Positions 10,867 through 20,507 of a stretch of DNA of 64,000 nt are shown here, in pieces. Under the pieces are notes generated by a model. It worked only from the letters and a program-made list of their open reading frames with translations, ran no database searches and was not told the DNA's origin. The position numbers and the translations under genes were made by a program. Source of the stretch: Eubacterium plexicaudatum ASF492 (GTDB taxonomy: Bacteria; Bacillota; Clostridia; Lachnospirales; Lachnospiraceae). The stretch is taken from the NCBI RefSeq assembly GCF_000364225.2, contig NZ_AQFT02000001.1, positions 2,356,001 to 2,420,000 of the forward strand. Reading direction: 5' to 3'. Within the stretch, counting starts at the first letter, position 1. Every line of letters starts with the position of its first letter.

Positions 10867-11790
10867 TCAGGATTCATACTGTGCAGACGCAATGCGGACA
10901 GCCGCCGCCATACCCCCGTCACCATAAGTCGGACTTTCGATAAACGCTTCCGATAAAGTGCCCATACGCTTATTCGTCCGTTTCGAGTTTATCATTTCGC
11001 TTTCCCAGCCGTAAAGTCTCGATATGGATATCGCCTCTATGCCAAGCATCGCTTCGATCATGTGGTCTTGATACATCTGCCTGTGCTTTTCCATTATATA
11101 TCTCATAATATCCGGTCGCTTTTCCATACTTTTAATATTCGGCGACGCAGGCGTCGTACGATAATGAATCAGAGGTTTTTCCACAATACCAATCCGTGTG
11201 TCAGGAAATGCTTCCAGCAGACTTAAAAAGAAATCCCAGTCTTCAAACCCACTGCGCATCGTTTCATCATAACCGCCGCATTGTTTCCACGCCTCCCTCC
11301 GAAATACATGGGAAGCAGGCGCGCAATTATGCGAAAGAAATGCCTGGGCATCGCCGCCGGTCGGGCGTACGACCGCCTCAAGCACACCAAACGTCTGCAG
11401 CCAGGAAGACGCCGCTGTCATATCCGGATGCATGGATAACATTCGGACAGCTTCTTCGATAAAAGACGATTCCAAATAATCGTCCCCGTCAAGTACCAGA
11501 ACGAAAGGTGTCTGTGTTTCACGGATACCGGCATTTCTGGCCGCGGATACTCCTGCGTTTGGCTGGCGGATCATCTTTATTGGAACCGTTTTGCTGCGGT
11601 CTGCCTCGATCGCGTCCAAAACCTGTATCGACCTTTCATCCGTCGACCCGTCGTCCACAATTACAATTCTTTTCGGTCTTACCGTCTGTCCGAACAGGGA
11701 TTGCACTGCCTGCGTAATCATGTCTCCCTGATTAAAACTCGTAATTACAGCTTCCACATCGTTATTTCCATGCAACGCTATCTCCTCCAT
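10867..11790 (-). CDS. Family 2 glycosyltransferase
   Basis: An intact 307-residue GT-A fold enzyme. AVITSFNQGDMITQAVQSL opens the Rossmann half, VDDGS is the nucleotide-binding acidic motif, and LVLDGDDYLE supplies the metal-binding DxD. GFEDWDFFLSLLEAFP is the typical ED-W acceptor-side motif. The donor and acceptor cannot be read. No neighbouring sugar genes accompany it, unlike the large locus further right. An IS ends about 10 bp upstream of its start codon, so its native promoter has probably been displaced. Confidence 0.88.
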   Translation of the reverse strand: MEEIALHGNNDVEAVITSFNQGDMITQAVQSLFGQTVRPKRIVIVDDGSTDERSIQVLDAIEADRSKTVPIKMIRQPNAGVSAARNAGIRETQTPFVLVLDGDDYLESSFIEEAVRMLSMHPDMTAASSWLQTFGVLEAVVRPTGGDAQAFLSHNCAPASHVFRREAWKQCGGYDETMRSGFEDWDFFLSLLEAFPDTRIGIVEKPLIHYRTTPASPNIKSMEKRPDIMRYIMEKHRQMYQDHMIEAMLGIEAISISRLYGWESEMINSKRTNKRMGTLSEAFIESPTYGDGGMAAAVRIASAQYES

Positions 11791-11935
11791 TCTCCGTATT
11801 GAGCGGTCTCGGAAACTCTTTAAGCCCGAATTTCCGCTCTTTTTTCATGTTCTTCTTTTTTGCTTTCCTCCATATCCTGGAAAACATTTTTGTTAAATTT
11901 TCAAAAAAGTATTGACATATAAGTCAAAATGTGCG

Positions 11936-11974
11936 GCGCGTTTGGTGACCATATACGCCAGTCACCAAACGCGC
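11936..11974. repeat. 14-bp perfect hairpin upstream of IS transposase
   Basis: GCGCGTTTGGTGAC (11936-11949) and its exact complement (11961-11974) enclose an 11-nt loop. It lies between the IS left end and the transposase RBS. Such structures in insertion sequences often block read-through from outside promoters. It lacks a T run, so it is not a standard terminator. Confidence 0.7.
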
Positions 11975-12042
11975 TCCTTGTAGTTAAGAAGCGTCTGTGC
12001 CACACGCACAGCATTAAACTAAACTACTAGGAGGTGCACTTT

Positions 12043-13515
12043 ATGATCAAGTACTGGCAGTCCATGCAAGATTACAAGTACTTTCTCAACGAATCCAAAG
12101 TCCATTTCGATTCCTCTGAAAGAGTCCGGCTCCATACGGAGCTTTGGAAGCCATGGCAGAAACTCCGCCTTTTCGATACCGATAAGGCCATGGAGTTCCT
12201 TCTGCCCTTTTACTCCAACACTGGCAGGCCCGCTAAGAACCAGCCACAAATCTTAAGGTCTTTTATCCTTTTCTTTCTTCTATTTTCAGAAGGTTTGGCC
12301 AAGCTATCCCTTACCCTTTGGGTCGACAGGCTCAAACATGACCGCCTCCTTGCCGCTCTCATCGGCTGCACTACGGATTCCCTGCCGCCCCTCGGTTCTT
12401 ATTTTGACTTCATGGACAGGCTCTGGGCTGCACCGCCAACGGACTTATATGCGCGGGACAAACTGCTTCCGGCTTCCTGGAACACCAAAAAGCCGGATAA
12501 ACCCAAAGGCAAAAAACACAAAGCACAGGAGGCAAAGCCCAAAATCACAGAATCTATCGAAAAACGGCTCATGAGCGGGAAGGATATCCCTTTTAACTTT
12601 GAAGGGCGGCTGCAGCGCTTCTTCTATCACGTGGCTGTCCTGCCTTCCATGGAATCCGGCCTCATACCAAGGGAACACCTTACGGTTTCCGGAGACGGCA
12701 CCGCCGTGCATACCCATGCCTGCCCACGCGGGCACCACAGGGTTGGCGCACCGGAAAACCTGCGGCATTTCCCCGACCCCGATGCTTCCTGGGGCTGGGA
12801 CAGCGACCTGGAAAAATATTACTTCGGCTACACTTTGTTCCAATTATCCTGCTATAACAGTGAACTCAGGACAGATCTCCCCCTGCTTCTGCGTTTTACC
12901 AGTGCAAAGCGTCATGATTCGGTCAATTTCCTTGTCGCTTTCCATGAACTGGAAAAACATATGCCGGCTGTTTCCACCTCGAATATGTGCCTGGATTCTG
13001 CAATGGACAATTACCCCACCTACCGGATCCTTAAAAACAGGGGAATACGGGCCTTCATCGACCTGAACGACAAATGCGGCCGGCCAAAAACAATTCCTGA
13101 TACCATCACCATTGACAAAGATGGAACGCCCTTATGTCAGGAAAAACTGCGCATGAAGCCTAACGGTTATGACAGATCCAGCGGTTACCTCATGTGGCGC
13201 TGCCCCTATGGGAAAGATCACTGTTCCAAATGTAAAAACTCCTGCACCGATTCCAAATATGGGAGAGTCGTCAAGACCCGGCCCGAATGGGATATCCGGC
13301 TTTACACCGACGTCCCCCGCGGCACAGATGCTTATAAGAAGATTTATAATCAACGCACCGCCACGGAACGTATCAACAACCGCATCCTCAATGATTACGG
13401 ACTGCACCGTATGTTCATACACACAAAGGAGCATTATTCTTTCATGACAACCATGATTGGAATCTGCATCCATCTGGATGCCCGCTATAAACAGCAGGTG
13501 CAGGCAGTGGCATAA
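12043..13515 (+). CDS. DDE transposase of the IS at 11801-13700
   Basis: An intact 490-residue transposase. Visible parts are an N-terminal helical DNA-binding region (FLLPFYSNTGRPAKNQPQILRS), a catalytic core with SGDGTAVHTHACPRGH (first acid), CLDSAMDNYPTYRIL (second acid) and the basic NQRTATERINNRILNDYGL near the C-terminus (third acid). ATG 12043 is chosen because GGAGG (12030-12034) lies 8 bp upstream; the in-frame GTG at 12034 overlaps that site. No frameshift was found. Confidence 0.88.
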   Translation: MIKYWQSMQDYKYFLNESKVHFDSSERVRLHTELWKPWQKLRLFDTDKAMEFLLPFYSNTGRPAKNQPQILRSFILFFLLFSEGLAKLSLTLWVDRLKHDRLLAALIGCTTDSLPPLGSYFDFMDRLWAAPPTDLYARDKLLPASWNTKKPDKPKGKKHKAQEAKPKITESIEKRLMSGKDIPFNFEGRLQRFFYHVAVLPSMESGLIPREHLTVSGDGTAVHTHACPRGHHRVGAPENLRHFPDPDASWGWDSDLEKYYFGYTLFQLSCYNSELRTDLPLLLRFTSAKRHDSVNFLVAFHELEKHMPAVSTSNMCLDSAMDNYPTYRILKNRGIRAFIDLNDKCGRPKTIPDTITIDKDGTPLCQEKLRMKPNGYDRSSGYLMWRCPYGKDHCSKCKNSCTDSKYGRVVKTRPEWDIRLYTDVPRGTDAYKKIYNQRTATERINNRILNDYGLHRMFIHTKEHYSFMTTMIGICIHLDARYKQQVQAVA

Positions 13516-13779
13516 ACCAAGTTTCCTGCTTCCGGATTCTTTCAAGCCTGTTTTTCGACAGGTTTTAAAGTCATGCACATTTTTATTCTTTATGCTCTCT
13601 GGACTGCTCAAGTCCCATAATCATCCATCCCTTATCCCTCTCATTTCTGAAAATCAACCTTTTCCTGCTTATTCTCTATTGAGTTTCCGAGAGTGCTCGA
13701 GTATTTACGATTTCAGCAAACTACTTTCACCTGTTATGAGCACTTAATGCAGTCATTTTTGCCTTACTTTTAATCCTGT

Positions 13780-16401
13780 TTACTCAAAAACCTGTTCCAT
13801 CCCCATTTTTCTTACATAATCAATCCATTCATAAATATCTTCCACATCATACTGCGGCTGATTCTTTTTATCTTTTGCTTTTTTCAAAGCAAGTGCCATT
13901 AATGCATACTCGTTCTCCAACATAGTATCAAACACCCCCTGATCATCTGTATTAATGGATACATTCAGACAGCCATTCGGTTCTGTATGTTTTAATTTTC
14001 TTGCATTGAATCTCAGAATCGGGTGTTCTTCGTATTTCTGTATCGTTCCAATCAAATAATTCGATGATGGATTTGTTTCTATCCCGATTCCTTCCCATAC
14101 CAATTTCCGAATCATTTTATCCTGAAGCTGACAGATAAACTCCGCATACCTTTCGTCTGCTTTAAAATCCGTCTGCTCATTACCAGTCTTTCTAACTTTT
14201 TCATTGTAATGATAAGAGAAATACAGATTTCTGTAACATCCTATTCTACGTATGCTGTCACTAACACTATCATTCCTCTCATACCTGTCAAATTTCCAGA
14301 TAGCTGTCTTTTCCATTCTCTTTAAAAAAGCTGCTTCATCCAGACGATATATATAAGGACTGTCACCCCTGAGTTTCCAGCTCTGATAATAATCCTTTAC
14401 AGAAGCTTTTTCCAAATTCTGTACATTGTCCCTATAAATTTCTTCATACAGGCTATAATAACGCTCCAAAAGTTCTTCCTTCAGCCTGCTTTCTATCGTG
14501 CACCCCGTCTCACCTGCTTTTTGAAGCATCCATGCAATATCGTCTAAAAGAACCTGTTTCGGAATTACTAATTTATAACCCTTATATTTATAATATTCAT
14601 ACGAACTGATCCCTAATGCCAGCCCATGCCCGATCCTGCTCCCCCTTTTCAAACCGCAGAACAATACTGCTTCATCAATGGCCCGCAAACCATCTGCAAT
14701 ATCCAGAAAATCCTCCCCTGCATGATAGGTTGCACGCAGTTTACCTTTATAGTCTTCCCCGTCCATTCTAAAATACATTTCTTTTCTGCATGCAAACTCC
14801 ATATCCAACAGATACCGAAACGCCTGCGCAAATACTTCCGGCCTGCAGTATAATTCATTAGAGCAGGCATCAATACCGCGTATTTTACTATTAACCCATG
14901 TTTCTTTTTCTAATAATGCCACAATGCTTCTTGTCTGTTTTAATGTAGCAGTACGTACATTCTGGTTTCGCGGCGTCCCATGGCAAAATTCTTCATCCTT
15001 TATTTTGGGAAAATGCAATACATAAATGACCTTATCTTTCTCCATCTCATTTTGATATCCTATGCTGTCCCCGACGCTTCTAAAATGCTTTTTATTCAAT
15101 ACAGGATCCTGGCTTTTGTCTGCTCCATAACGATTTTTTTGTTCTTCGATAATTTTTTCATTTCTTGCAATTGCCTCATATAATTTTACTGCACTTTTTT
15201 TCGGGCATATACGCGCTTCCAGAGAAACTATGTTCTGTTTCCGCATAGTTTCATTCAATGCAAGACGGATCAGCTCATTTTCATATTCTGTCTGTCCTTC
15301 AATAAAAATCTCTTTTCGATCCTGGTAATTGCTGAAATTTGCAAAACCTGTCTGCCTGTTTATTTGGATCAGTTCTCCGCGAAAGTGTGTGCGAATAGAA
15401 AGATAGCTGTAAAACAGATTTTTCTGCCGCTCTGTAAATCCTTTCGACACTGCTGACTTATAACATTCATATAAAAACCTGCGCTCCCCGGCTAAAAGAA
15501 AACACTCCCTATCATTGCTGTCCCTCATGCTTTTTTCAAATGCATAATCCAGAATACATTTTTCATCTATCCTTGCCCCATAAATATACTTTACAATTAT
15601 GATCAAATCCTGGATTTCTGAAACCAGTCCTTCTATCGGGCGTCCCCTGTCCAGTTTTTTCATAATCTCCTCTGCCTGTTCAATAAGCATATGGTTTTCT
15701 TTCAATATGGCAAAAAGATATACCCTGTAAAAAGCCGCCCTCTGACATTCTGCATAAAAACTTTCCTTTTTCCCTTCACTCCTGACCCTGTCTGTATGAT
15801 GTATCTGCAACGCACTTGGAAGTTTTTCAAAATCATGTATCCTTCCATCAATTAAATTCATCAGGCATACCCAGTTTAATTCAAATACTTTTGTAGAACC
15901 CGCCAGATGAAAATGGTTTTCTGCCATCCCACGCTTCAAAATATTATGCAGGCGGTTGTCATCACTGCGTATGATCGGGAGCCAAGAAAAATTTTTAGAC
16001 TGATACCCTCTCTCCAAATCATGTGAAGCCAGAAAGGCACAGGTAAAAAAATCCTGCCCCAGCTGAAAAGAAATCTCTCTCCAGCGCAGCATTTCATCAA
16101 ATCTGCACATAATCTCTTTTCCATCATAAACTAGCATTTTTCTGGCAGCGTTCATAATAAGCCGAAAAACATTAGGCAAATCTTCCAGATTATCCTTCAA
16201 ATCCTGACGCAGCTTTTGATAAATGTTACGCTGCTCATCTTCAGAATTATTTGGAAAAACACTTCTGGCATATTGCATATACAGTTCTTCATCTACATAG
16301 CTGTAACTATGTTTTATCCTAGCTTCCGAATATTGTCCTGCTATTTTATAATATGGAATTTTTAAAAATAGGATTTCCAGATTTTTTCGTTCGATATCCA
16401 T
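13780..16401 (-). CDS. rdrB: RdrB, adenosine deaminase-like effector of the RADAR anti-phage system
   Basis: An intact 873-residue divergent adenosine deaminase. The metal-site and active-site series of the ADA superfamily is in order: HFHLAG (His163, His165), TYHAGED (His560, Glu563), RGSRIGHG (His592), IETNPSSN, and INTDD (Asp819/820). Large inserts separate these motifs, as in RADAR RdrB, which is much longer than metabolic adenosine deaminase (about 350 residues). RdrB works with RdrA and is reported to deaminate adenosine in RNA or in ATP during phage infection. Its ATG begins 5 bp after the rdrA stop, so the pair is one transcription unit. The assignment rests on motifs, size and gene pairing. 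Confidence 0.9.
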   Translation of the reverse strand: MDIERKNLEILFLKIPYYKIAGQYSEARIKHSYSYVDEELYMQYARSVFPNNSEDEQRNIYQKLRQDLKDNLEDLPNVFRLIMNAARKMLVYDGKEIMCRFDEMLRWREISFQLGQDFFTCAFLASHDLERGYQSKNFSWLPIIRSDDNRLHNILKRGMAENHFHLAGSTKVFELNWVCLMNLIDGRIHDFEKLPSALQIHHTDRVRSEGKKESFYAECQRAAFYRVYLFAILKENHMLIEQAEEIMKKLDRGRPIEGLVSEIQDLIIIVKYIYGARIDEKCILDYAFEKSMRDSNDRECFLLAGERRFLYECYKSAVSKGFTERQKNLFYSYLSIRTHFRGELIQINRQTGFANFSNYQDRKEIFIEGQTEYENELIRLALNETMRKQNIVSLEARICPKKSAVKLYEAIARNEKIIEEQKNRYGADKSQDPVLNKKHFRSVGDSIGYQNEMEKDKVIYVLHFPKIKDEEFCHGTPRNQNVRTATLKQTRSIVALLEKETWVNSKIRGIDACSNELYCRPEVFAQAFRYLLDMEFACRKEMYFRMDGEDYKGKLRATYHAGEDFLDIADGLRAIDEAVLFCGLKRGSRIGHGLALGISSYEYYKYKGYKLVIPKQVLLDDIAWMLQKAGETGCTIESRLKEELLERYYSLYEEIYRDNVQNLEKASVKDYYQSWKLRGDSPYIYRLDEAAFLKRMEKTAIWKFDRYERNDSVSDSIRRIGCYRNLYFSYHYNEKVRKTGNEQTDFKADERYAEFICQLQDKMIRKLVWEGIGIETNPSSNYLIGTIQKYEEHPILRFNARKLKHTEPNGCLNVSINTDDQGVFDTMLENEYALMALALKKAKDKKNQPQYDVEDIYEWIDYVRKMGMEQVFE

Positions 16402-16405
16402 CCCG

Positions 16406-19206
16406 TTACTTATCCCCTGTTTTCATTTCATTCTGTACTTTAACAAGACGTGTGTATTCTTTATACATTTCATCTGTAATCTCTACACCTTTGTCCTTTA
16501 AATACATTTCGACAACACTGCTGTATAATGTACATAATCCTTCTATATCCAGATTAGATGGCTGTTCCTTATTTTCTCCAAGGTAACGCTGAATTCCTAA
16601 TGCCAGCTTGTCAAGGTTCAGTTTTACACGTTCAGCGGTACGCACTTGCAGCCTGACAGCAGCCCGATTTTCTTCATGCTCCCAGTGCTCTGGAAATTCC
16701 GTTATCTTTTTTCTGAAATCCATTGTTAATTCTACTGTTTTTTCTTTTTGCTCTAATTGTCTTTGTAATTCACTATCCTGCGTTGCAATAACAAATAAAT
16801 TAGAATAAAGCTTCGCTATGTCTATTATCTGATCCTTACCGAAAACAAATTTATTCAATTTTTCCGCTTTGATCTTTATGCCATATTTACCCATATATTT
16901 TTCTATATTTTCAAAAAACTTCAATACCAGCCTGATCGTTCTTTCACCGTTTCCGGATGTACTTTCTTTATAATCACGATTTTCAAAACAATACTCTTTT
17001 AATCCTACTAATAAATCCATATTTGAAACAATTGTCCGTGCATATTGAATACTTTCCCTGTTTTCTTCCTGAATAACTCTCATTATTTCTTCGTACTCAG
17101 ATTTCTCGATTCCCATTCTTATCATATTTACTTTCTCATACAATACGTCCAGGTCACATAAGGCAACAAGATAATTTTCAAGACTGATATGAATAAAATC
17201 CCATATCTTATTATTTCCGGAAATAATTTTTTCGCGAAAAGAAAAAACTAGCATATTACTGTTATGATAAAACATATTAGACAGCACTCCTAAAACAATC
17301 CACGCTTTTATGTAACTGTTTCTTTCCATGTCTTTTTCAATCCTTGACACATAAAACGGTTTTCCAATCTCAGGAACCGGCAGCTTCTCTACTTCCGAAC
17401 TAATCTCACTCAGAATTGAATTAAAACCCACAACTGTCCTTATTGCAAATCTCGATCTATCCATTTTAGTTTTTGTATGTGAAGGAAGCAAACCCCAAAA
17501 TGATGTTCCCCAAATATACCCATTAAACATATTGCTCAATTCTGCATACCGTTTTTTTCTCAGCAGCTTATGTATTCTTATTGTATATAAAACACGTATC
17601 CGATAGACACATGCTTCTTTTTCTATATCAGCTACATTCTTATTAAAAAGCTCAAACCAGCCCATTACCTGATAGAAACTATCCAAGCGTTCGCTCAAAA
17701 TATTGGAAGGCTGTGGAATATATTCTGGGAATACTTTTTTGCACAGATTTCTTATAATTCTCTGGACCACTGTATTCATATGGAATATATCCATATTTCC
17801 CATATTCTGCAGTGTCAATCCTTCATACCATTCTATATTATCCCCTGCCCATTCTTTCACAAAATAATTTTCCAGCCTTACAATATTGTTAAAATAAATT
17901 TTATCCTTATTTTCTTCCTCCACATCCTTCAAATCTTCCATCTCTGCGAGCATTAAGATCCAGCTGATCATATCACGCAGATTACTTGGTAATAAATAAC
18001 TTCCTCCATCCGCTTCCGACAAAAAGCGCATGCCAGTTCTATCATAAATCAGATCCAGCATAGATGACGTAAACTTTTGATTCTCCTGCACAGTTTTATC
18101 TGAAACTGCCTTTTCCTCTGAATTCCTCCTGTCTTTTAAATCTATGGCCTGTTCTATTGCAGCATGTTTATCCGCCCCTGTCATTTTCCATGAATCTATA
18201 ATAGGTTCTTTACTCCCTGCTTCCTTATAAATAATATGTACATCCTCAAATCTCTGGACCTTCAAAAGATAAATACGCCTTTGCCTCGGAATAAGTTTTG
18301 ACACATACCTTTCTGCCATTGTCTGGACTTCCCGGTTCAACTGTATAAATACCTCATCATTCCGATTCTTATTAATTTCCTGGAAATCTTTTAGATTCTT
18401 TTCCCGAATGCATAATTCCAATTGTTCAATTTTAACACTGAGCACAATACACACATGTGGAATGATCAAATATTTTCGTATTTGCTCTGCCATCTTATAA
18501 GCATTTGCGCTACACAGATCTAAATCATCAATAGCAATGATCAGCTGCTGACTCCCCTTGGATTTTTCTATAAAATCCAAATAATCACTGATCAATCCTG
18601 CCAATTCTTCTTTTAAATTTGTACTTTCGCCCAGTTTCGTCAGTTTACTAATATTCCCTTCATAATCAAACTCATCATCCAGCATCTGCTTCTGGTTGTT
18701 AATAAGAGAAACGTAACGATAAACCCTCTGAAAACGATTGAGCAGTTTTTCTCTTGTCCATTCATCTACGCACTGATTATCATTATTATAACACTCATAG
18801 AATTTCTTAAAATCTTTGCCAGAACAATATCCAAAACATTATGAACATCATCAAATAAAGATGGATCAATCAAAATTGGCTCTGCAAAATATGTTTTTTG
18901 CAAATTTGTACATTTCGTAAAAATTTCATTTTCCTTGTCTTTATATACTGCATTTACAAAACTCATCATTACACTGCTTTTACCTTCTCCCCGTTCCCCA
19001 CAAAAAGCAATAATATTGTTCTCGAAGTCCTGTGATTTCCATGACCATAAGTCCTTATCATCTTTTATCTCTGTCGAAGTTCCAACAATCTTATCTAGCA
19101 TATATGCTGCGCGTTTGTATTGTTCAATAAAAAGATCATCCTGTGTTATTTTCTCTTTTACAGCTATTTTAAATTCTTCACCTTTAATAATTGTAATTTT
19201 GGCCAT
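16406..19206 (-). CDS. rdrA: RdrA, P-loop ATPase of the RADAR system (frameshifted)
   Basis: About 933 residues after repair, the expected size for RdrA. The N-terminus holds Walker A GERGEGKSS (residues 70-78). LIIAIDDLDLCS is a strong Walker B, followed by a long helical C-terminal region. The architecture resembles KAP/STAND-like AAA ATPases. In RADAR, RdrA forms rings that dock on RdrB. The frame breaks in the A4 run 18809-18812; one more base reads LAKIFKKFYECYNNDNQCVDEW into the long downstream frame. AAGGAG precedes ATG 19206. The break looks like an assembly error because rdrB, the downstream partner, is fully open. Confidence 0.88.
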
Positions 19207-20039
19207 ACTGGCTTTCTCCTTTGCTTCAAAACAATTCTTTTTAATATGAGCAAACTACTATTTTCTGTTTCATTATATCTTACTGCAATCATAAACTCAA
19301 CAAAAATGTTAAAGCATAATCAGTTGAGTCCTCATAGTTTCAAGCATTTCACTGACTATCATTTTCCTATCTAAACATAATGACCTCTCTTTTTTATATC
19401 TCTAAAACAAGTCTAATGGGGTTGGATAAGCATGGTATCGTGTACTGAATAGCAGCCGTAAAACTTAACTAATTTAATCCCCAATGTTTCACTGCTTTTG
19501 TATACCAGCTATCAAGACATAAAGCTGAAAGTATACATTTACATCTGCTAGCAGGACAATGTACCAGAACTGCATGTCTGGCATATTCTGCACTATTTTT
19601 CACCAAGCTTTATATACTTTCCACCACTTATAAGCAATTATTTCTTTTTACAAAAAGCAGTCTAAATCAGCGGAACACCTTATTTTACAGGCGTTCCGCT
19701 GATTCTAACCTCACACATTCCGAAAATTCTCAAACGTCTTATACAAATCTAACTGTCCCCATCCCGATTGAGTCAAGTTAATGTCACAAAATTTTTCAAC
19801 TTTTTTTCATGAAAAATCGCTGCAGGCCGCATAACTTCGTTGGGGTTGAGGTAAATTAATGCTAACTCGGCGAAAAATTGGTGGTAAATTAATGTCACAA
19901 ACAGTTGTTCTATAAAAGCACTATTCCCATCCCTATCTTCGTATCTAGACTATGTTTCATCATCCATTATAATTACAAGGTAAAATAAATCTTCACAACA
20001 AATACATGCTCTAAACAAAAGTATTTATTGTGAAGAAAT
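19207..20039. other. Non-coding stretch upstream of rdrA
   Basis: No supportable gene. It contains the promoter region of rdrA, a 12-bp perfect hairpin (AATCAGCGGAAC, 19667-19678, pairing with 19695-19706), and the first copy of a ~196-bp repeat (19715-19911). Short open frames on the minus strand near 19460-19600 have no recognisable start or family. Confidence 0.55.
19715..19911 (+). repeat. ~196-bp direct repeat, copy 1
   Basis: Nearly identical to 25376-25571 in the same orientation; differences are a few substitutions and one T in a T run. It contains repeated GTAAATTAATG / GTTAATGTCACAAA modules. Such modular ends resemble terminal regions of IS21-type elements, but no istA/istB gene is present. 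The IS21 link is a weak inference. Confidence 0.85.
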
Positions 20040-20438
20040 TTATACAGACAAAACGCAGGGTTCTTCATAAAAAGAAATTTTATAGTCATGTGTAACAAAC
20101 TTTAATCCATCCGCCTTTGCCTGTGCTATCATCATCCTGTCAAATGGGTCATTATGATCCTGATTATGACAGACCAGCGTTTCCAGCGCCATTACATGCC
20201 TGTCCTCGATCGGCAGCATCCTATATCCCATTTTCCTGCATAGTTCAGACAGCTTCGAGCCCCCAATCCAAATCTTATCAGGCCTTGACATATATTTAAT
20301 CGCTGTCTCCCAAACCGATGCCGTGCTGTAATAAATATCATTTTTTTCATCCATGATAAATCTTCTGGCTTCGAGGGGTAATCTGGGATTATCATCCAGC
20401 GCCCACAAAATAATATGCGTATCTAGTAAAAGCTTCAT
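20040..20438 (-). CDS. vapC: PIN-domain toxin (VapC-like ribonuclease)
   Basis: An intact 132-residue PIN domain. Acidic residues expected to bind Mg2+ are Asp6 in LLLDTHIILWAL, the Glu in SVWETAIKY, and the Asp in HNDPFDRMMIAQA, followed by the typical FVTHD strand near the end. VapC toxins cleave RNA (often tRNA) and are held inactive by a VapB antitoxin encoded immediately upstream. Here the start codon overlaps the antitoxin stop (ATGA), the usual vapBC coupling. The antitoxin is beheaded by an IS1380 element, so toxin expression must now be low, driven differently, or the protein inactive. Confidence 0.9.
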   Translation of the reverse strand: MKLLLDTHIILWALDDNPRLPLEARRFIMDEKNDIYYSTASVWETAIKYMSRPDKIWIGGSKLSELCRKMGYRMLPIEDRHVMALETLVCHNQDHNDPFDRMMIAQAKADGLKFVTHDYKISFYEEPCVLSV

Positions 20439-20507
20439 TCTGCCACCCCAAACATCCGGGCAATTTCAGGATTCATTTCATCAAAATCATAGGAATCATC
20501 ATATAAT
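20435..20507 (-). pseudogene. VapB-type antitoxin, C-terminal remnant
   Basis: Only the last 24 residues or so remain, ending EMNPEIARMFGVAE with a TGA that overlaps the vapC ATG. The rest is replaced by the end of the IS1380 element, which begins at 20508. The tail resembles antitoxins that pair with PIN toxins, and the 4-base overlap supports the role. No DNA-binding domain survives. Confidence 0.7.

Larger units (their letters stand above)
11801..13700 (+). mobile_element. Insertion sequence with 18-bp imperfect inverted ends
   Basis: The left end GAGCGGTCTCGGAAACTC (11801-11818) and right end GAGTTTCCGAGAGTGCTC (13681-13698) are inverted copies with three mismatches. GTATT occurs just outside both ends (11796-11800 and 13701-13705) and is a candidate target duplication. 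One transposase is inside. Its IS family is not assigned with confidence (IS1182/IS5-like group suspected). It sits between a glycosyltransferase and the RADAR genes. Confidence 0.8.

Noticed and set aside
19420-19620. Short minus-strand reading frames upstream of rdrA, as a RADAR accessory gene
   Set aside because: No start with a ribosome site, competing frames of similar length, and no membrane or SLATT-like pattern.
10007-19911. tRNA-Ala as the attachment site of an integrated island
   Set aside because: No integrase and no repeat of the tRNA 3' end was found downstream in the window.
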